Made by a program: the position numbers and the translations under genes
Part shown: in pieces, positions 45,557-54,718 of the stretch
Numbering within the stretch: the stretch's first letter is position 1
Layout of the letters: each line of letters begins with the position of its first letter
Notes under the pieces: generated by a model
Database searches by the model: none
Seen by the model: only the letters and a program-made list of their open reading frames with translations
What the model was told of the DNA's origin: nothing
Origin: Vibrio tapetis subsp. quintayensis
GTDB lineage: Bacteria; Pseudomonadota; Gammaproteobacteria; Enterobacterales; Vibrionaceae
Reading direction: 5' to 3'
DNA length: 64,000 nucleotides
Assembly (NCBI RefSeq): GCF_030409945.1
Contig: NZ_JAUFQV010000025.1
Span: 124,001-188,000, forward strand

Positions 45557-46555
45557 TCACTCGCTTTTTGGTTCTGTTATACCACCAATATGCAGCAGCG
45601 CCGCTTCCAGTTGATCCCAATTCAATGGCTGGCTATCGATCACTTCCATTCTGGTTTCAAACCCATCTAGGCTCATTTGATTTACAGAAAGTACGCCGTT
45701 AGCTAAGTTAAACGAATAACAACCGTTTGTGGTATTCACCACAGCTTTGACTCGTTCAGCGGTTAGTGCACTTAGCATGCTAAACATCAGATCAAAATCG
45801 AAGATATGTTCCGCGCCAAATAGCCAACCGCAACTAAAGTGTCCCTGACCTTTGTTCTCTTTTCTTACGAACGACTGGCCGGGTTCCAGCATGAATTGTG
45901 GTTCTAGATCGGCATGCTCATGATGGTGAGCATGTATCTTGGTCGACTCTACACCTTGCAGTCTCTCCCTATCAAGCAGATGCAACGAAATTTCGCCGAG
46001 GCTGACAACTTCATGCACTTTCCCTTGATCATTCGATGTCTCGATCCATTGTTCAAATTGCTGTAGGTCACTTTTTGAACATTGATCCGCTTTATTGGCG
46101 ATGATGACATCGGCACTGTCGAGTTGATCATTGAAATTGCTGTTTGAGGTGTACTTCTCATCACTCAGATTTCTCGGGTCCACCAAGGCCAACGTCGCTT
46201 TTAAATCAACACTTGTTTGATATTGATCTGATGTAAGAACCGCCACTACTTGCTTCGGATGGCCTAAGCCTGTTGGCTCGATGATCAAGCGATCTGGGTT
46301 TTGACGTAAAAGAGCGTTAATCCCAACTGACATGGGAACGCCTGCCGTACAACACATGCAGCCACCAGGAACTTGTTTGATCATCGCTCCATGCTCTGAC
46401 ATTAGTGCGCCGTCGATACCAATTTCACCAAACTCGTTAACCAAAACAGCCCAGTTTTCCGATTCTGGTTTATTTTTAAGCAAATTAAGAATGGCCGTGG
46501 TTTTGCCAACGCCTAAAAATCCGGTAATAATATTGGTAGGGACTGCAGTAATCAT
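45557..46555 (-). CDS. YeiR-type COG0523 metal-binding GTPase (CobW family)
   Basis: 332 residues. The GTPase motifs are GFLGVGKTT (Walker A), EFGEIGIDGAL, and NKADQ (G4). The metal site GGCMCCTAG has the CxCC motif of COG0523 proteins. A His-rich loop (HAHHHEHAD, near 210) and the C-terminal CobW domain (about 235-325) fit metal handling. It matches E. coli YeiR better than YjiA (SASNENFRDQL-like and LIEPTGLGHPKQ segments). Such proteins deliver zinc or other metals to enzymes; which metal is not certain. The AAGGAG before its ATG can pair with an upstream ACTCCTT. Confidence 0.9.
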   Translation of the reverse strand: MITAVPTNIITGFLGVGKTTAILNLLKNKPESENWAVLVNEFGEIGIDGALMSEHGAMIKQVPGGCMCCTAGVPMSVGINALLRQNPDRLIIEPTGLGHPKQVVAVLTSDQYQTSVDLKATLALVDPRNLSDEKYTSNSNFNDQLDSADVIIANKADQCSKSDLQQFEQWIETSNDQGKVHEVVSLGEISLHLLDRERLQGVESTKIHAHHHEHADLEPQFMLEPGQSFVRKENKGQGHFSCGWLFGAEHIFDFDLMFSMLSALTAERVKAVVNTTNGCYSFNLANGVLSVNQMSLDGFETRMEVIDSQPLNWDQLEAALLHIGGITEPKSE

Positions 46556-46561
46556 AAATAA

Positions 46562-46582
46562 ACTCCTTTATTAGCAAGGAGT
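46562..46582 (-). promoter_or_regulatory. Ribosome-binding site hairpin upstream of yeiR-like gene
   Basis: In the mRNA ACTCCTT (46582-46576) and AAGGAGT (46568-46562) pair perfectly around GCTAATA. The second arm holds the Shine-Dalgarno sequence, seven bases before the ATG. The first arm overlaps a possible promoter -10 (TATACT), so the hairpin forms only on transcripts that start further upstream. Confidence 0.5.
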
Positions 46583-46612
46583 ATACTCGGTTTTGATGTG
46601 TTACTAAAAGAC

Positions 46613-46739
46613 AAAAGGCGTACTCTTTAAAGTACGCCTTTACCTCGAGACTCATATCGTGAGTTTGCGGATTAGGGCGAACGATGGCCCTAAACAATGT
46701 ACGAGGAATTACAATTTTTTCCGATTCCGTCCAAATTGT
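46613..46739 (-). ncRNA. Candidate structured RNA or leader with four hairpins, ending in terminator
   Basis: Reading leftward: ACAATTT/AAATTGT (46739-46711, 15-base loop), TTAGGGC/GCCCTAA (46693-46672, 8-base loop), ACTCA/TGAGT (46664-46650, 5-base loop) and the terminator AAAGGCGTACT/AGTACGCCTTT (about 46641-46614) followed by TTTTGTCTTTT. All stems are perfect. It lies upstream of the yeiR-like gene on the same strand, divergent from clcA. It is a small RNA or attenuating leader; I do not recognise the family. The 5' end is not defined and may lie as far as about 46800. Confidence 0.55.
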
Positions 46740-46999
46740 GAATAAAGCGCCTTCTCCTCCATGTTGATTCGAGTTACTTCGCCTTACACGTTAACTATGG
46801 TACACATCCCCAAGTTTTCAAGTCATTGGCTCGCACAATCTTGATTGTGTGATGCTGCTTCAGATTTTAAACTCGCCATTTTTGAAATATGCACATACTA
46901 TTTTTGCAATTGTAATTTCCATTCTTATACCTGTTGATGACGTTCAGATGACTTATAATTACTCCTATCCACTCTACTCCTCCTGCTAGGCATCAAAAA
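46740..46999. other. Rest of the yeiR/clcA divergent region
   Basis: It must hold the promoters of clcA and of the leader RNA. A TATAAT is seen at 46954-46959, 40 bases before the clcA start. CACAATC and GATTGTGTG (46835-46851) form an imperfect inverted repeat. Confidence 0.4.
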
Positions 47000-48412
47000 A
47001 TGACAAGAAAAGAAAAGGTTAGGCAGTCTTTGCTTTCACACCTACCTCGTGGTGCGATTAATCAATTCCTTTCTCGAGACACCACGCCAGTATCTGTTCT
47101 AATTCAGTCTTGCATTGTCGGTATTTTGGCTGGGCTCCTAGGTACATTATTTGAGCTTGGTGTTCATTTTGTCTCAGAGACCCGAACAGATTGGCTGAAA
47201 AACGAAATCGGTAATGCGGTTCCGTTATGGCTTGCTGCTTTTATCATCAGCGCTGCATTGGCATTCATTGGCTATTTTCTCGTTCATAAATTTGCTCCTG
47301 AAGCCGCAGGCTCAGGAATACCTGAAATTGAGGGCGCGATGGACAACATGCGTCCTGTAAGATGGTGGCGCGTTCTCCCTGTTAAATTCATAGGAGGCCT
47401 AGGCGCATTGGGCTCCGGTATGGTGCTAGGGCGTGAGGGCCCAACAGTGCAGATGGGCGGGAACATTGGCCGCATGGTATGTGATATTTTTCGTGTAAAA
47501 AACGACGATACAAAACACTCCCTACTTGCCTCCGGAGCCGCTGGTGGACTTGCTGCGGCATTCAACGCGCCGTTAGCCGGTATTATGTTTGTGGTTGAAG
47601 AAATGCGCCCTCAGTTTCGTTATTCCCTCATATCGATCAAAGCCGTCATCATCTCTGCAATTTCCGCTAACATCGTGTTCCGCTCAATCAACGGTCAGCA
47701 AGCGGTCATTACGATGCCTCAGTACCAAGCCCCAGATCTACAGGCTTTATGGCTATTCTTGTTACTTGGCGTTTTATTTGGGCTGTTTGGGGTTGTGTTC
47801 AACAAATTGGTTACCCTGTCTCAAGATGCCTTTGTCGCCATTCACAAGAATGATCGCAAACGATATTTGATGACGGGCACTCTGCTTGGTGGCAGTTTTG
47901 GCTTGCTCTTACTGTATGTACCTGAACTGACCGGAGGCGGTATTGGGTTAATTCCCGCTGTCACGGAGGGAGAGTACGGAACAAATGTTCTACTATTGCT
48001 GTTTCTAGGCCGTATTCTAACAACCCTACTTTGTTTTGGGTCCGGGGCGCCGGGAGGCATATTTGCCCCAATGCTCGCGCTGGGCACTTTATTTGGTTAT
48101 GCGTTCGGGTTAACGGCACAAACACTACTTCCAGGATTACCCATAGAAGCGGGAATGTTTGCGATCGCTGGCATGGGCGCGCTTTTTGCCGCAACGGTCA
48201 GAGCGCCGATAACTGGCATCTTACTGGTCATAGAAATGACCAACAATTATTACCTCATCCTGCCCCTTATCATTACGTGCCTAGGCGCAGTTATTATCGC
48301 GCAACTGTTTGGCGGCCAACCGATTTATAGCCAACTGCTTCATCGTACCTTAAAAAACGATAAGCTCAGACAACAAGATTTGCCCACTGAAAACAATGAA
48401 GTGAGTAAATAA
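47000..48412 (+). CDS. clcA: H+/Cl- exchange transporter ClcA
   Basis: 470 residues with about 18 membrane or re-entrant helices. The three chloride-filter motifs are present: GSGIPE (Ser105), GREGP with the gating Glu146, and GGIFAPM. The internal proton glutamate is Glu201 (EEMRPQF), so it should be a 2 Cl-/1 H+ antiporter rather than a channel; numbering is two less than in E. coli ClcA. In E. coli and V. cholerae it supports extreme-acid resistance. The ATG follows a long AT-rich leader without a clear ribosome-binding site. Confidence 0.95.
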   Translation: MTRKEKVRQSLLSHLPRGAINQFLSRDTTPVSVLIQSCIVGILAGLLGTLFELGVHFVSETRTDWLKNEIGNAVPLWLAAFIISAALAFIGYFLVHKFAPEAAGSGIPEIEGAMDNMRPVRWWRVLPVKFIGGLGALGSGMVLGREGPTVQMGGNIGRMVCDIFRVKNDDTKHSLLASGAAGGLAAAFNAPLAGIMFVVEEMRPQFRYSLISIKAVIISAISANIVFRSINGQQAVITMPQYQAPDLQALWLFLLLGVLFGLFGVVFNKLVTLSQDAFVAIHKNDRKRYLMTGTLLGGSFGLLLLYVPELTGGGIGLIPAVTEGEYGTNVLLLLFLGRILTTLLCFGSGAPGGIFAPMLALGTLFGYAFGLTAQTLLPGLPIEAGMFAIAGMGALFAATVRAPITGILLVIEMTNNYYLILPLIITCLGAVIIAQLFGGQPIYSQLLHRTLKNDKLRQQDLPTENNEVSK

Positions 48413-48498
48413 AGCTGTTTTATCCGACAAAACTGGGCATTATTCGGCACAACTCGCAGGTGATTAACAGAGCAAGCGCATAGTCTTTTTGGTACACT

Positions 48499-49470
48499 AT
48501 GCCCAAAATGCCCGAACAGGATTCTACGTTGAACTTTGCGTTACCAAATTTACGCCGACATGTCCCATTATCTCTTGCTTCTCTCGCGTTAGGGATTATA
48601 GGGCTCGGTCAAGCCTGGATGTTGTATGCTCCATCCATTGGCGTATGGTTTCGCCCTTTCTGTGCATTTCTCGGTGGTTCATTGCTGATCCCTGTCATCA
48701 TTCAATACTTAACCAGTTATCGTCGATTCATTACCGAAATACGTAACCCTCTAAATGGCAGCCTTATGGCACCTATTAGTATGGGGTTGCTCATTTTATG
48801 TGATTACCTTGCGACTGTTGTGCCCAATATTGCCTACTTTCTTTGGTTTTTGGCTTTAGGTCTTCACATTGTAATGATGGTTTGCTTTTTCTACTTTCAG
48901 ATTAGAGCATTCAAATTATCGAACATTGTTCCCAGTTGGTTTTTGTACCCTGTAGGTCTGATCAGTAGCTCACTTGCTGGATCACAATTGGGGCATACTT
49001 TATATTCGGAAACAATTGCAATCGTTTGCATTGCTATCTATTTTTTCATGTTACCTTTGGTTCTGTACCGTTTAGTCTTTGCTGGAATGCTACCGCGCCG
49101 TGCCAGACCAACACTTGCGATTATGGCAGCCCCGATCAACTTAACGTTAGCTGCGTATCTCGTTAACTTCAGTGAACCCGACCCAATTTTAACCGGCGCA
49201 CTCGCAGGAATTGCCATCACGATGACGCTATTGATTTACCTATGTTATATCCCTTTACTGCGTCTAAAGTTCCAAGCCTCCATTGCTGCTGTTACTTTTC
49301 CGTCTGTTATCAGCTCAATTGCTATGCACCACCTAACAGATTGGTTCCATTCAGATCACCCTCAATGGGCTTGGTTGATGAGCTTTGGCCTTACAGAACT
49401 GCTAATCGCAACTTGTTTGGTGTGTTGGGTGCTGAAAAATTACGTTACCCACTTCTTAAGAAGAAATTAG
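48499..49470 (+). CDS. TehA/SLAC1-family membrane protein (TDT family)
   Basis: 323 residues, ten membrane helices. It belongs to the tellurite-resistance/dicarboxylate transporter family, of which SLAC1 and TehA are anion channels gated by a Phe on the fifth helix. The hydrophobic pattern and short polar N-terminus agree. Anion channel or exporter is the likely role; a direct substrate is not visible. Two ATGs, 9 bases apart, can start it. It lies 86 bases downstream of clcA, on the same strand, with no terminator seen, so the two may be transcribed together. Confidence 0.85.
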   Translation: MPKMPEQDSTLNFALPNLRRHVPLSLASLALGIIGLGQAWMLYAPSIGVWFRPFCAFLGGSLLIPVIIQYLTSYRRFITEIRNPLNGSLMAPISMGLLILCDYLATVVPNIAYFLWFLALGLHIVMMVCFFYFQIRAFKLSNIVPSWFLYPVGLISSSLAGSQLGHTLYSETIAIVCIAIYFFMLPLVLYRLVFAGMLPRRARPTLAIMAAPINLTLAAYLVNFSEPDPILTGALAGIAITMTLLIYLCYIPLLRLKFQASIAAVTFPSVISSIAMHHLTDWFHSDHPQWAWLMSFGLTELLIATCLVCWVLKNYVTHFLRRN

Positions 49471-49720
49471 CCAATTTTAATTATTCACATAAAGTAATTC
49501 GTAAACTAAGCGAGAAAAATAATGAACAAAATAACGTATAGAATGAAACTAAGCAGACCTCCAAAAGGGTAATTGTAGATATTCAAATACAAAATATAGA
49601 ATAGTTAAGATTGTACATAACTTCAAATTAATCACTTTCTCATGGTGACAGTATTTATTTGTTGAGCAATAACTAGTTTTGTCAGCTGACATTACATTAT
49701 TCCAACAATGAGTACTAAAA
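49471..49720. other. AT-rich leader of cqsA
   Basis: 250 bases without a supported gene. An ATG at 49708, in another frame from cqsA, ends after seven codons. No named operator is seen. Confidence 0.4.
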
Positions 49721-50896
49721 ATGAATATTGAACGCAACGATTCAAAACCTTTACCCTCATTTATTAGTGACAGGCTAGATTCATATCTTGATAATCACAT
49801 TCTTTGTCGAAAGAATTCCAAACATTTGGTTCTCGGGATTGAGCCAGACGATCTAGGTATTGTACTAAGAAGTAACGACTATCTTGCTGTTTCTAATCAT
49901 CCCATGATTACACAGCGTCAAATCGATTCCATTCGAAACGCTGACAAAGAAGTGGTTATGTCTGCGGTGTTTGAACAAACGGAAAGAGGGGCCGATACGT
50001 TTGAGTTTCAATTGAGTCAATTCACTCAGTTTTCTCAATGTATTGTTGCTCAATCTGGTTGGGCAGCAAACGTTGGCTTACTGCATACGATCGCATCCAG
50101 TAACACGCCCGTCTACATAGACTTTTATGCTCATATGTCACTATGGCATGGTGCTCAGAATGCGAACAGCCCAATCTATTCGTTTATGCATAATAAAACC
50201 AAACATCTGCAAAAGCTGATTAAACAGCATGGGCCAGGCATTGTCATCGTCGATTCCGTTTACAGCACCGTTGGCACCGTTGCTCCGCTTAAAGACATCG
50301 TAAATATTGCGAATGAAAATGGCTGCGCTGTCATTGTTGACGAGTCCCACTCTTTAGGAACCCACGGGCCCCATGGCGCAGGGCTTCTTGTAGAGCTTGG
50401 TTTAACAAAGCAAGTAGATTTCATGACGCTTAGCTTGGCGAAAGCATTCGCCTATCGTGCGGGGGCCATATTATGCCATTCAGAAATGAATCGTTGGTTA
50501 CCTTATACATCGTTACCGGCGATTTTTAGCTCTGCAATATTGCCCCATGAAATGGAAACACTGAAAGCAACCTTAGATCTCATTAAGAGTCGTGATGCCG
50601 AGCGAACGCGCTTATTTCAGCAATCGGAAAAACTCAGGAAAGGGTTACGGGAGTTAGGATACCGAGTCCAAAGTCAGTCTCAAATTATATCTATTGAAAC
50701 GGGAACAGAAGAAAATACCGAAACAGTACGGGATTTTTTTGAAAAACATGGACTATTTGGTTCTGTTTTCTGCCACCCTGCTACGCCCAAAAACAGAAGC
50801 ATTATTAGGCTATCTATGAATAGCGACATCACCAATAGAGATATTGACCACGTTCTTACCGTCTGCAGTGCCGCTAAGGAGAATAATGTAATGTAA
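49721..50896 (+). CDS. cqsA: CAI-1 autoinducer synthase CqsA
   Basis: 391 residues, close to V. cholerae CqsA (389). It is a PLP-dependent acyl-CoA transferase that joins S-adenosylmethionine with a fatty acyl-CoA to make the alpha-hydroxyketone signal CAI-1 (via Ea-CAI-1). Visible features: IVDESHSLGTHGPHGAG (Asp207 and His210 contact PLP), and LAKAFAYRAGA with Lys241 as the Schiff-base lysine. It resembles the V. cholerae enzyme along its whole length. The gene is tail to tail with cqsS. A TAATG repeat covers its stop codon. Confidence 0.96.
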   Translation: MNIERNDSKPLPSFISDRLDSYLDNHILCRKNSKHLVLGIEPDDLGIVLRSNDYLAVSNHPMITQRQIDSIRNADKEVVMSAVFEQTERGADTFEFQLSQFTQFSQCIVAQSGWAANVGLLHTIASSNTPVYIDFYAHMSLWHGAQNANSPIYSFMHNKTKHLQKLIKQHGPGIVIVDSVYSTVGTVAPLKDIVNIANENGCAVIVDESHSLGTHGPHGAGLLVELGLTKQVDFMTLSLAKAFAYRAGAILCHSEMNRWLPYTSLPAIFSSAILPHEMETLKATLDLIKSRDAERTRLFQQSEKLRKGLRELGYRVQSQSQIISIETGTEENTETVRDFFEKHGLFGSVFCHPATPKNRSIIRLSMNSDITNRDIDHVLTVCSAAKENNVM

Positions 50897-50942
50897 TGTA
50901 ATAATAGAAGCGGGTCTTATAAAAGAATGGTACCTTCTTTAA

Positions 50943-53000
50943 TTAAACCCAAGTCGCCACTTTGCTAATTAATATATCCTTTGACGCAGGTTTAAGAATA
51001 TAATCATTCATTCCGCTTTCGGAAATGGCTTTTAGTGTGTGCTCACATTTTTCTCCGGTAAAACAAATAATAGGTATTTCTTTGCCGTTATATTCATAAT
51101 TAATATCACGAATGGCTTTAGTTGTTTCTATACCGTCCATCTCTGGCATTTCAAGATCCATCAAAATAAGATTGACCGAGTTGGATTTCAGAACCTGTAA
51201 TGCGGACTTGCCATTTTCAGCTTGCAATACCTTATACCCTTGCCTTTCCAATAACGTAGAAGAATATGTTCGCAAAGACGCGTTATCATCGACAATAAGC
51301 ACCGTTGGTTGGCTTGCAACTTGTTTTGGTTTAGCGTTGGACTGAGGAGACTGTTGACAAATTTCGAAAAATGACTTGTCTAGCTTCTCTGCTAAATTTT
51401 GACCAAATGTCCCAATTTGCATCAACTCATATGGCAGTATTCTATTCAGCTTAAAGCATTCTAGGATATTTCCAGCATACAAATAGACGATCTTGCCTTC
51501 ATAGTTGCATAGCTTTCGCTCCAATGCAGAAAACGCAGCTATATCATCCTTAAAGATGCTCAAATCTATTAGGACCACATCTTCGGTTAATTCAAAAGAG
51601 CTAAGTTGGAAGTCATTGCCGAATGCGTGCAATTGATACCCTGAAAAGAAAGCATGAGACTGCAGTGCATTGAGCGTCGCATTTTTATTACCAATGTAAA
51701 TGAGTGATTTAGATCTTATCAATTCAGCTTTGGCACTCAATACGGCTTCAGAGTGATATTTAGGAAAATACAGTGAGAACTTAGTTCCCTTTCCTACTTC
51801 GCTATCACAAGTGATTTTTCCGTTGAGCGCTTTCATTACTTTTCTGCAAAACGGTAAGCCTAAGCCAAATCCGCCTTTTTTCCCCGATGTATAAAAGTCA
51901 TCAAAAATGTGTTCACGAGCCTCTAGATCCATACCGGGTCCGGTATCTTCAACAGTAATAACATTCCACTCTTCATCATCGACCTTGAGTTGAATGTTTA
52001 GATTGAAGTCTGCTCTAAACTTATAATGGAACGCGTTTTTTAGTAGGTTAAATATTACGTACCGGACTAATACATCACTACCAAAATACTCATCACTGTT
52101 ACCAAATTCTAGATGGATCAGACTACGATCGGATTTATCAGCATAATGAAAACTATTAATGGATGCTTCTAAGGTTTCACCCAAAGAGTATCTTTTAAAG
52201 CTCGATGTCGACAGTTTATGCTCATCGATCGAGGTCAACAGTAAGCTGATGGTTTCGTTACCTTTCTCTATAACAGACATAGAATCCTCCAAGATCAAAT
52301 TGATCTCATCTAAATCTTTGGCATCTAGGTGATATTGATCTGAGAGGTGTTGTGCATTGCGCTCGGGTAGCAAGAATTTGATCACTTCAATTGAGCTATA
52401 AACGGCACTCAATGGGTTACGCATTTCATGGGCAATTCCAGCGCCGAATGATTTGGCTAACGAAACCCTTTGTTCATGCTCTGCATGGTTTCTATAGTGG
52501 AATAACGTGCCGAATACGTAGGTAAAAAATAAAATAGGAATGTAATTCCAATCTAGTGCGTATAGCTCATTGCTGCCGCCTGTAAGGTGCACCGCGACAT
52601 ATGCCGCAACAAAAGCAACAATACTTTGCAAAGCCACAATTTTAGAATCGTATATCAGCAGAATCTGCAAGAAAATGGCCGACATCAATGACATCACCCA
52701 AATAATAGACCAATCATTTTTAAGCAGCATGAAAAAGAAAAAGAAAGGTAAACATGCCCCTAAAGAGACAATGTAATAGACATGTAATTGGCGCTTGAAA
52801 GCATAAGGAATTTTATGGCGAAGTAGGATTGGGATCAGTAATGCACCACAGGCGAGACGAAGCCCGAGGTTCTCGTACCCGCTTGGGACTAAGAATTGCC
52901 ATATGTAGTAATACGCAGGAAACCCAACGATCCCCATAAGTGCAACTATGGTCAGGTTCGGTTCAGCATATTCGTAGATTTTCTTCGCTCTATCAAACAT
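50943..53000 (-). CDS. cqsS: CAI-1 quorum-sensing hybrid sensor kinase CqsS
   Basis: 685 residues. Six membrane helices (about 15-165) form the signal pocket. The HisKA domain has AHEMRNP with His191; the HATPase has NLLKNAFHYK, DTGPGMD and GFGLGLPFC; the C-terminal receiver (about 565-685) has Asp615 in LILMDLEMP. Both phospho-sites are exactly three less than the V. cholerae ones (194 and 618). By that offset, Trp101 and Ser104 match ligand residues of V. cholerae CqsS and Phe167 sits where V. cholerae has Cys170 and V. harveyi has Phe175. It passes phosphate through LuxU to LuxO and the Qrr RNAs when CAI-1 is low. Confidence 0.96.
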   Translation of the reverse strand: MFDRAKKIYEYAEPNLTIVALMGIVGFPAYYYIWQFLVPSGYENLGLRLACGALLIPILLRHKIPYAFKRQLHVYYIVSLGACLPFFFFFMLLKNDWSIIWVMSLMSAIFLQILLIYDSKIVALQSIVAFVAAYVAVHLTGGSNELYALDWNYIPILFFTYVFGTLFHYRNHAEHEQRVSLAKSFGAGIAHEMRNPLSAVYSSIEVIKFLLPERNAQHLSDQYHLDAKDLDEINLILEDSMSVIEKGNETISLLLTSIDEHKLSTSSFKRYSLGETLEASINSFHYADKSDRSLIHLEFGNSDEYFGSDVLVRYVIFNLLKNAFHYKFRADFNLNIQLKVDDEEWNVITVEDTGPGMDLEAREHIFDDFYTSGKKGGFGLGLPFCRKVMKALNGKITCDSEVGKGTKFSLYFPKYHSEAVLSAKAELIRSKSLIYIGNKNATLNALQSHAFFSGYQLHAFGNDFQLSSFELTEDVVLIDLSIFKDDIAAFSALERKLCNYEGKIVYLYAGNILECFKLNRILPYELMQIGTFGQNLAEKLDKSFFEICQQSPQSNAKPKQVASQPTVLIVDDNASLRTYSSTLLERQGYKVLQAENGKSALQVLKSNSVNLILMDLEMPEMDGIETTKAIRDINYEYNGKEIPIICFTGEKCEHTLKAISESGMNDYILKPASKDILISKVATWV

Positions 53001-53116
53001 TTATGAGTTTAGCCAATGTCGTTATTATTATATTTACTGCATATACACATATATAGCACAAATAACAGCCAAAGACATTTAGCCAGCTCACGGTCGCTGC
53101 ATTCTATTCAACAAAA

Positions 53117-53146
53117 TGAAAAACCGCCAGCAATACTGGCGGTTCA
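53117..53146 (-). terminator. Intrinsic terminator of ackA
   Basis: On the minus strand AACCGCCAG (53144-53136) pairs with CTGGCGGTT (53130-53122), loop of five bases, followed by TTTT. Confidence 0.88.
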
Positions 53147-53172
53147 ATCTAACCTAGGGCAGAATCAACTGA

Positions 53173-54366
53173 TTAGAGAAGTTCTACTGACTGCTGAGCA
53201 ATCACGAATTCTTCATTGGTTGGAACAACCATCGCCACTGCATTTAACACTTCAGATTTAGCAATGATGCCTTCTGCGCCAAAGCGAGCAGCTTCATTGC
53301 CTGCTTTATCTTCAACAAAACCAAGAAGCTTAAGGTTTTTCAGGATTTCACGACGAATTGGAAGTGCATTTTCACCAATACCACCAGTGAATATGATGCC
53401 GTCCAATGAATCTAGCGCTGCTAGGTAAGAAGCAATGTATTTAGCGACACGGTAAGTAAATACTTGGAATGCTAACGTCGCGCCTTCATGTCCTTCTTCC
53501 ATCGCTTCAAGAATACCACGAGCGTCACTCGTAATACCGGACACACCAAGGAAGCCAGACTTCTTATTCAAAGAGTCAAATACTTGCTCTTGTGACCAGC
53601 CTTTCTTCAAAAGGTACTCGATGATACCTGGATCTAAGTCACCACAACGGGTGCCCATCATTAAGCCAGAAAGAGGGGTGAAGCCCATGCTTGTATCTAC
53701 ACTTTCGCCATCTTTGATAGCACATACCGATGCACCATTGCCAAGGTGAACAGAAATGAAGCTTGACTCTTCAACTGGCTTGTTCAGCATTTTTGCAGCT
53801 TCGCGGCTAACAAAGTAGTGGCTAGTACCGTGGAAGCCGTAGCGACGCACTCCAAAGTCGGTGTAAAGCTCTTTTGCAATAGCGCCAGTAAACGCACGCT
53901 CAGGCATAGTTTGGTGGAAAGCAGTATCAAATACAGCAAATTGAGGAAGCGCTGGGAACGCTTCAATTGCAGCGCGAATACCGACAGCGCCTGCAGGGTT
54001 ATGCAAAGGAGCAAGATCTGCTAGGTTTTCGATTTCAGCCGTTACTTCTTCGTTAATTCGTACTGTTTTAGTGAATTTCTCGCCGCCATGTACAATGCGA
54101 TGACCTACAGCAACGAGATCATTATTGAAGCCATACTCACTGACTAAGTCAACTAAGCGATTAATTGCGAGTTGATGATGGTTACCCTCACCCTCTACTG
54201 CAACTTCCGATTTTTGACCTTGGTATTTCCAGCTCATGCGCGCATCTTCAAGGCCGAAACATTCACCTAGACCACTTAAGATTGCGTCGCCGCTTACAGA
54301 GTCGATAACAGCAAACTTCATAGAAGAACTGCCAGAATTGATTACGAGTACATATGCATTTTGCAT
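53173..54366 (-). CDS. ackA: Acetate kinase AckA (orphan, second copy type)
   Basis: 397 residues. It makes acetyl phosphate or ATP with acetate. All five acetokinase motifs are seen: LVINSGSSSMKFAV, VGHRIVHGG, FDTAFHQTMP, FHGTSHYFV, and VHLGNGASVCAI with FTGGIGENA. No pta gene is next to it, unlike the usual ackA-pta operon, which fits the second copy of acetate kinase found on Vibrio chromosome 2. The ATG follows AGGAAT. It ends with a clean terminator. Confidence 0.95.
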   Translation of the reverse strand: MQNAYVLVINSGSSSMKFAVIDSVSGDAILSGLGECFGLEDARMSWKYQGQKSEVAVEGEGNHHQLAINRLVDLVSEYGFNNDLVAVGHRIVHGGEKFTKTVRINEEVTAEIENLADLAPLHNPAGAVGIRAAIEAFPALPQFAVFDTAFHQTMPERAFTGAIAKELYTDFGVRRYGFHGTSHYFVSREAAKMLNKPVEESSFISVHLGNGASVCAIKDGESVDTSMGFTPLSGLMMGTRCGDLDPGIIEYLLKKGWSQEQVFDSLNKKSGFLGVSGITSDARGILEAMEEGHEGATLAFQVFTYRVAKYIASYLAALDSLDGIIFTGGIGENALPIRREILKNLKLLGFVEDKAGNEAARFGAEGIIAKSEVLNAVAMVVPTNEEFVIAQQSVELL

Positions 54367-54718
54367 GGGATAGAATTCCTATTGGTACTAATAAATGAGC
54401 TGAAAACATAGACTCAACAAAAAGTGTAACTCCATTATTCAATATATTTTGAATCATTCAACTTTATTTTGGTTTTTTATTGAATTAATCGTGTTTTTTC
54501 TTGATCTGACGCATATTTTGATTTTATTTATGGCTCAAATTATCAAACCACCATTAGCTTCATCAATTTTTTCAACTATTTTTGAGTGTGCTTTGTATGA
54601 AATCAGTTTATTCGTAAGTCTAATACCGAAACCCTAAAATTTTGCTAACCTTAAAGATAGATTGCAACCAGAAGAAGAATTATATGCACGTTTACACTAG
54701 CTTTGGTCAAGTTTGTCT
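54367..54718. other. Divergent region between ackA and GGDEF-EAL gene, 352 bases
   Basis: Very AT-rich. TTGAA-TCA-TTCAA occurs at about 54449-54461; it is FNR-like but the spacer is one base short. No gene, long hairpin or clear operator is supported. Confidence 0.4.

Noticed and set aside
50882..50904. TAATG tandem repeat at the cqsA stop codon as phase-variable element
   Set aside because: Only about three and a half copies of five bases at the end of the gene; a change would alter at most the last residue or two.
54449..54461. FNR box upstream of ackA
   Set aside because: TTGAA-N3-TTCAA has a three-base spacer instead of four and lacks the outer T/A pairs, so it is not a reliable FNR site.
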